From assembly GCA_028583405.1 (NCBI GenBank), contig CM053256.1, forward strand, positions 24,711,325-24,775,324: a stretch of 64,000 nt of DNA, given 5' to 3'. Source of the stretch: Pogonophryne albipinna. Taxonomy: Eukaryota; Chordata; Actinopteri; Perciformes; Artedidraconidae. The translations under genes were made by a program, and so were the position numbers. The first letter of the stretch is position 1. Each line of letters starts with the position of its first letter. Shown here one piece after another: positions 60,645 through 64,000 of the stretch. A model generated the notes under the pieces. It was not told the origin of the DNA. It was given only the letters and a program-made list of their open reading frames with translations, and did not search any database.

Positions 60645-61150
60645 CAGAGATGGTTTGTGGCTGTGAGTGAGCAGGTGAACAGAGATGGTTTGTGGCTGTG
60701 AGTGAGCAGGTGAACAGAGATGGTTTGTGGCTGTGAGTGAGCAGGTGAACAGAGATGGTTTGTGGCTGTGAGTGAGCAGGTGAACAGAGATGGTTTGTGG
60801 CTGTGAGTGAGCAGGTGAACAGAGATGGTTTGTGGCTGTGAGTGAGCAGGTGAACAGAGATGGTTTGCGGCTGTGAGTGAGCAGGTGAACAGAGATGGTT
60901 TGTGGCTGTGAGTGAGCAGGTGAACAGAGATGGTTTGTGGCTGTGAGTGAGCAGGTGAACAGAGATGGTTTGTGGCTGTGAGTGAGCAGGTGAACAGAGA
61001 TGGTTTGTGGCTGTGAGTGAGCAGGTGAACAGAGATGGTTTGTGGCTGTGAGTGAGCAGGTGAACAGAGATGGTGTGTGGCTGTGAGTGAGCAGGTGAAC
61101 AGAGATGGTTTGTGGCTGTGAGTGAGCAGGTGAACAGAGATGGTTTGTGG
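60645..61150. repeat. 35-bp minisatellite, about 14.5 copies
   Basis: The unit is CAGAGATGGTTTGTGGCTGT followed by GAGTGAGCAGGTGAA. The copies are almost identical; single-base variants are seen near 60868 (TTTGCGG) and 61074 (GGTGTGTGG). A 234-codon minus-strand frame crosses it because no reading phase of the unit contains a stop, so the frame is not evidence of a gene. Confidence 0.97.
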
Positions 61151-63290
61151 CAGAGCGGTGCTCAGACGTCCTGAACGCCAGCCGGCTCTCATCCATCCGC
61201 AGGCCTGTGTGTTTGATGAGCTATTGGCAGGCTCCGGGGACACGTGTTCCCGTGCCTTGTGGCAAACATACCTTTCACCGTCTTTGACTCCACAAGCCTG
61301 TGTGACTTCTCCGGGAGAAAATATGAAAGAAATCAAAGCGCCAATAAGCTGAGGGTGTTAAGCCAGAGAGAGAGAAAAAAAGAAAAGAAAGACCTGAGCG
61401 ACTTTGGATTTTGACAGAATCTTCATGCGCTCTCTGACAAAATTTGCATTGTTATCACAGATAACTGCCGATGTTTTTACTTGGTTGTACATTTTTGTGA
61501 AATATGTAAAATGTAAACCGAGCCTCTAACGATTCCCTTAATGACGCGGATCTTGCTTTTTTTTCTCTCCCGGAATCGCGTCTTAGCGGGCTTCTCAGTG
61601 CAGGATGTCTGATATCTGAATATTAAAAGGGAGTTTCAAGCTCATCTGCAAATGTGATTTGCACATATCACACTTCTGCAGTCGTCAAGCTGCTTCATCG
61701 CCAAGCTTCTGAGCAAAGAAGGGGAGGGGAGGGAGGAAGGAGGAAAAAGAAAGATGCACATATGGGTTGCTATTGATGTATTCCATTTCTGACCTAATTT
61801 AAATCCCTGCCAACAAGCTCATATGCATACTGTACATTTGCTAAATTACAGAGGGTAAACCTTGCCTCCTCGCAGAGACAGGTGTAAACATCAATGTTGT
61901 CATAATGCACCAGCAGTAAATATGATAATCAAGCCATGCTGCAATAGAGCACAAAATAATTTGGACATCATTTTGATGCCTGAGGGGCCCGGGGGAATGC
62001 CCTCCAGAATGAAGGTGGCCCATTGACATGCTATACACGCCAAGATATAATTATGGCTGCCTGTCTTTGTTCTTCCCAAGCTTCCTCTCAGAACACTAGT
62101 AATTTGCTTGTGATTTTTTTTTTTGGTGTTCTTAACGATTGAGTTATTCTCTGTGGAGTTGAGTATTACATGGGTGTAAAAGAAGATGAGGAAGCTCTGT
62201 TGCCAAATCTCAAGTTCCGAAACGGCAAGTGTAATATCAGAACTGCAACGTTGATGGTACTACTCACACCAAAGAAGTTCAATTAAAAGCCCAAGCCACA
62301 GTTCAATTCTGTGTCCTTGGGGCTACACATTTTGACAAATAAACGCAGGTCTCAATTAGACTCTGGGTAACTTTAGTCAATCTGGACTAGTTACCCACAA
62401 TTCAAACCTAAAATTCATGTTACGGAAACTTTGAGCTCCTAATTAATTTGTGACAGTCAATATTTTGTCTTTTTCTTCATTGTGATGTTGAGTATGCTTG
62501 TTTCCGTTACCTTGCTGGCTAACATAAGTCTCCTCTCTGTTTAGTTCCAACCTCTTGGTAGGCTAAATGGACTCGTTCTAACTTATTCTAGAGAGCATTG
62601 TGTCTCTATATTGGGCGCCATGAGGCAAACCTTGTCTACTTTCTGGAGCAAGTGAATGATTTGTAATTGACATCATTTGATACCTTCATCTTTCTACTAT
62701 ATTATATTGATAATAGTAAAAATAAAACATTTGATGGCATTTGCCATCTTTGTAGAGTTGTGTGCGCACGGCCTGTTCCATAAAGGCACCCGTTGAGTTG
62801 AGATTGAAGCAAATAAAAACTCGGGCAAGTTTTAAGCTATTTTGTAAAGCCTGATTTAAAAATCGATGTTGGATTCTGACACACTATTCCTTTGGATGTT
62901 TTGCTGCCTGCTCTTAGAGCCCTCGCTGGCTATCTATGTGGGACATTGCTGATAATAAGGGGCCAACGCCAGAATATCTTTAGGGTATGCAGCGTGTCGA
63001 GCTGCGGTTTGTTGTCATGATAATCCCCTCATTTGTAATGTCGGGATCAGCAGGTTACGCCTCTCCACTTGCCTGCCATGTCAAGACTTGGGACTGGCGA
63101 GGTGGATTGTCATTTCTGAAGCAACATTTTGACAGCGCCTTCACTTTACTCGCATGCTGCGGCTCAAAGGTCAGAGCTGTGCCACTTCCATTTACTGTGT
63201 GTGAACACTCAATCCCCGAGGAGCAGCTCTCCCTCTGCATCTCTTTCTCTGACACACGCAGCGCCCCCTTACATTTACCTCACTTGTTTC
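61151..63290. other. intronic non-coding DNA, no gene seen
   Basis: No exon or transposon terminus was identified. Purine-rich tracts lie at 61363-61390 and 61720-61755. The stretch 61600-62000 has enhancer-like composition. Open frames at 62987-63440 conflict with each other and run into a hAT element, so they are not called. Confidence 0.45.
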
Positions 63291-63867
63291 CAGAGGTGGG
63301 AAGTAACTAAGTACATTTACTCAAGTACTGTTATTAAGTCCAATTTTAGGGTGATTGTACTTTACTTGAGTATTTCCATGTCATGCTACTCCACTACATT
63401 TAAAAGGGAAAGAATAATTTTACTCCACAACATTTATTAGGAAGCTGTTTTAACAAAATGCATCTCTAAAAATGTAACTAGTGGACTAACTCCTTAAATC
63501 ACAAAAGAGTCAAATGATTTAAACATTTTACAAAACGTTGATCAGCACTTTGTCTACAGCAGTAAAATGCTACTTGATGCAACAATATTATCGAGCAATG
63601 TCTCATGTATAAATGTAATTATACACATGCATAAACGGAATTATTCTGCTCAACGATTATTTTTACTTTTTATACCTTGTATTTTTGCAGATAATACTTT
63701 TTAACTTTTTTGGAATGCAGGACTTTCACTTAGGTTAGTTGAAAGCAATACTATAGAGTTTAAACTTCATGTTATTGCTTTCATCTAACATGTATACAGT
63801 TATTTTTTTCAGTGTATTTTCACAATAATGTATACTTTAGTAAAGCTGGATACCTCTTCCACCTCTG
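63291..63867. mobile_element. 577-bp non-autonomous hAT element (CAGAGGTGG)
   Basis: The left end CAGAGGTGGGAAGTAACTAA and right end CTCTTCCACCTCTG are inverted. The interior has TACTCAAGTACTG and TACTTGAGTATTT words typical of this family. Flanking 8-mers (CTTGTTTC, CTGGTTCG) agree at only five positions, so any target duplication has decayed. A foldback MITE copy is embedded at 63732-63815. Confidence 0.8.
63732..63815. mobile_element. foldback MITE, copy 4 (embedded)
   Basis: GGTTAGTTGAAAGCAATA faces TTATTGCTTTCATCTAAC, and the segment ends TTTTTCAGTGTA. It is the same signature as at 42230, here inside a hAT element. Confidence 0.6.
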
Positions 63868-64000
63868 CTGGTTCGTGGAGATAGATGTCCCACACAGTGC
63901 CTCATAGTGGGTATAAAGCTTTAAAGGGCAATTAAAAACCTTTTTAACTGTGTAAATGCAAAAAGGTAGCCCCCCCTCCCTCCCCCCCTGCCATCATCCC

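Noticed and set aside
60645..61150. CRISPR-like array
   Set aside because: The units are contiguous 35-bp tandem copies with no variable spacers, in a vertebrate genome.
60632..61336. 234-codon minus-strand frame with a repeated HSHKPSLFTCSLT motif
   Set aside because: It is the read-through of a 35-bp minisatellite whose unit lacks stops in the relevant phases. It does not resemble a protein family.

Overview
The window looks like nuclear DNA from a ray-finned fish, most likely a percomorph teleost. Long dinucleotide microsatellites, many small DNA transposons with terminal inverted repeats (hAT-type and TTAA-target elements), an LTR retroelement and very sparse coding content all point that way. 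No prokaryotic gene organisation, rRNA, tRNA or CRISPR array is visible. Almost every open reading frame longer than 60 codons is a chance frame in non-coding DNA, a microsatellite read-through or part of a transposon.

Only one host gene is supported. A short first coding exon on the + strand at 36883-36922 encodes MSRRKQSNPRQIR and ends in a GTAAGT donor. This is the N-terminal NuRD-binding motif of the Friend-of-GATA zinc-finger cofactors (zfpm family; zfpm2 is preferred on context, zfpm1 is not excluded). A CpG-rich, purine-rich leader with a small upstream ORF precedes it. Everything from 36923 to the window end is then best read as the first coding intron (more than 27 kb). The 36 kb to the left is an upstream gene desert.

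Layout: 1-7400 is repeat-dense and holds a three-level nest of DNA transposons (3487-6662), including remains of a BED-finger hAT transposase. 7400-18920 is non-coding, with a 415-bp TTAA MITE, two GT microsatellites, a six-fold GGGT run and a degenerate short-period array. 18924-21712 is a TTAA MITE split by a 2.4-kb LTR retroelement whose interior is a series of proline-rich, codon-period tandem arrays. 22197-23338 is a further TTAA element, and 27030-27700 a degenerate array of roughly 170-bp units. 28000-36300 is mostly unique-looking DNA with candidate regulatory stretches. After the exon, the intron carries a striking cluster of GATA sites at 39188-39441, several microsatellites, four copies of a small foldback MITE, a diverged duplication of a 90-bp block near 49 kb, a second nested transposon zone (58310-60640), a 35-bp minisatellite (60645-61150) and a CAGAGGTGG-type hAT element at 63291-63867.

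The most interesting biological reading is regulatory. A gene for a GATA cofactor appears to carry a dense, one-strand array of WGATAA motifs 2.3 kb inside its first intron, which would suit direct GATA-FOG feedback. The LTR element with expandable in-frame proline-rich arrays and a nearly deleted 3' LTR is the most unusual mobile element. Assignments to conserved non-coding elements are inferences from base composition and motif content, because no alignment could be run.
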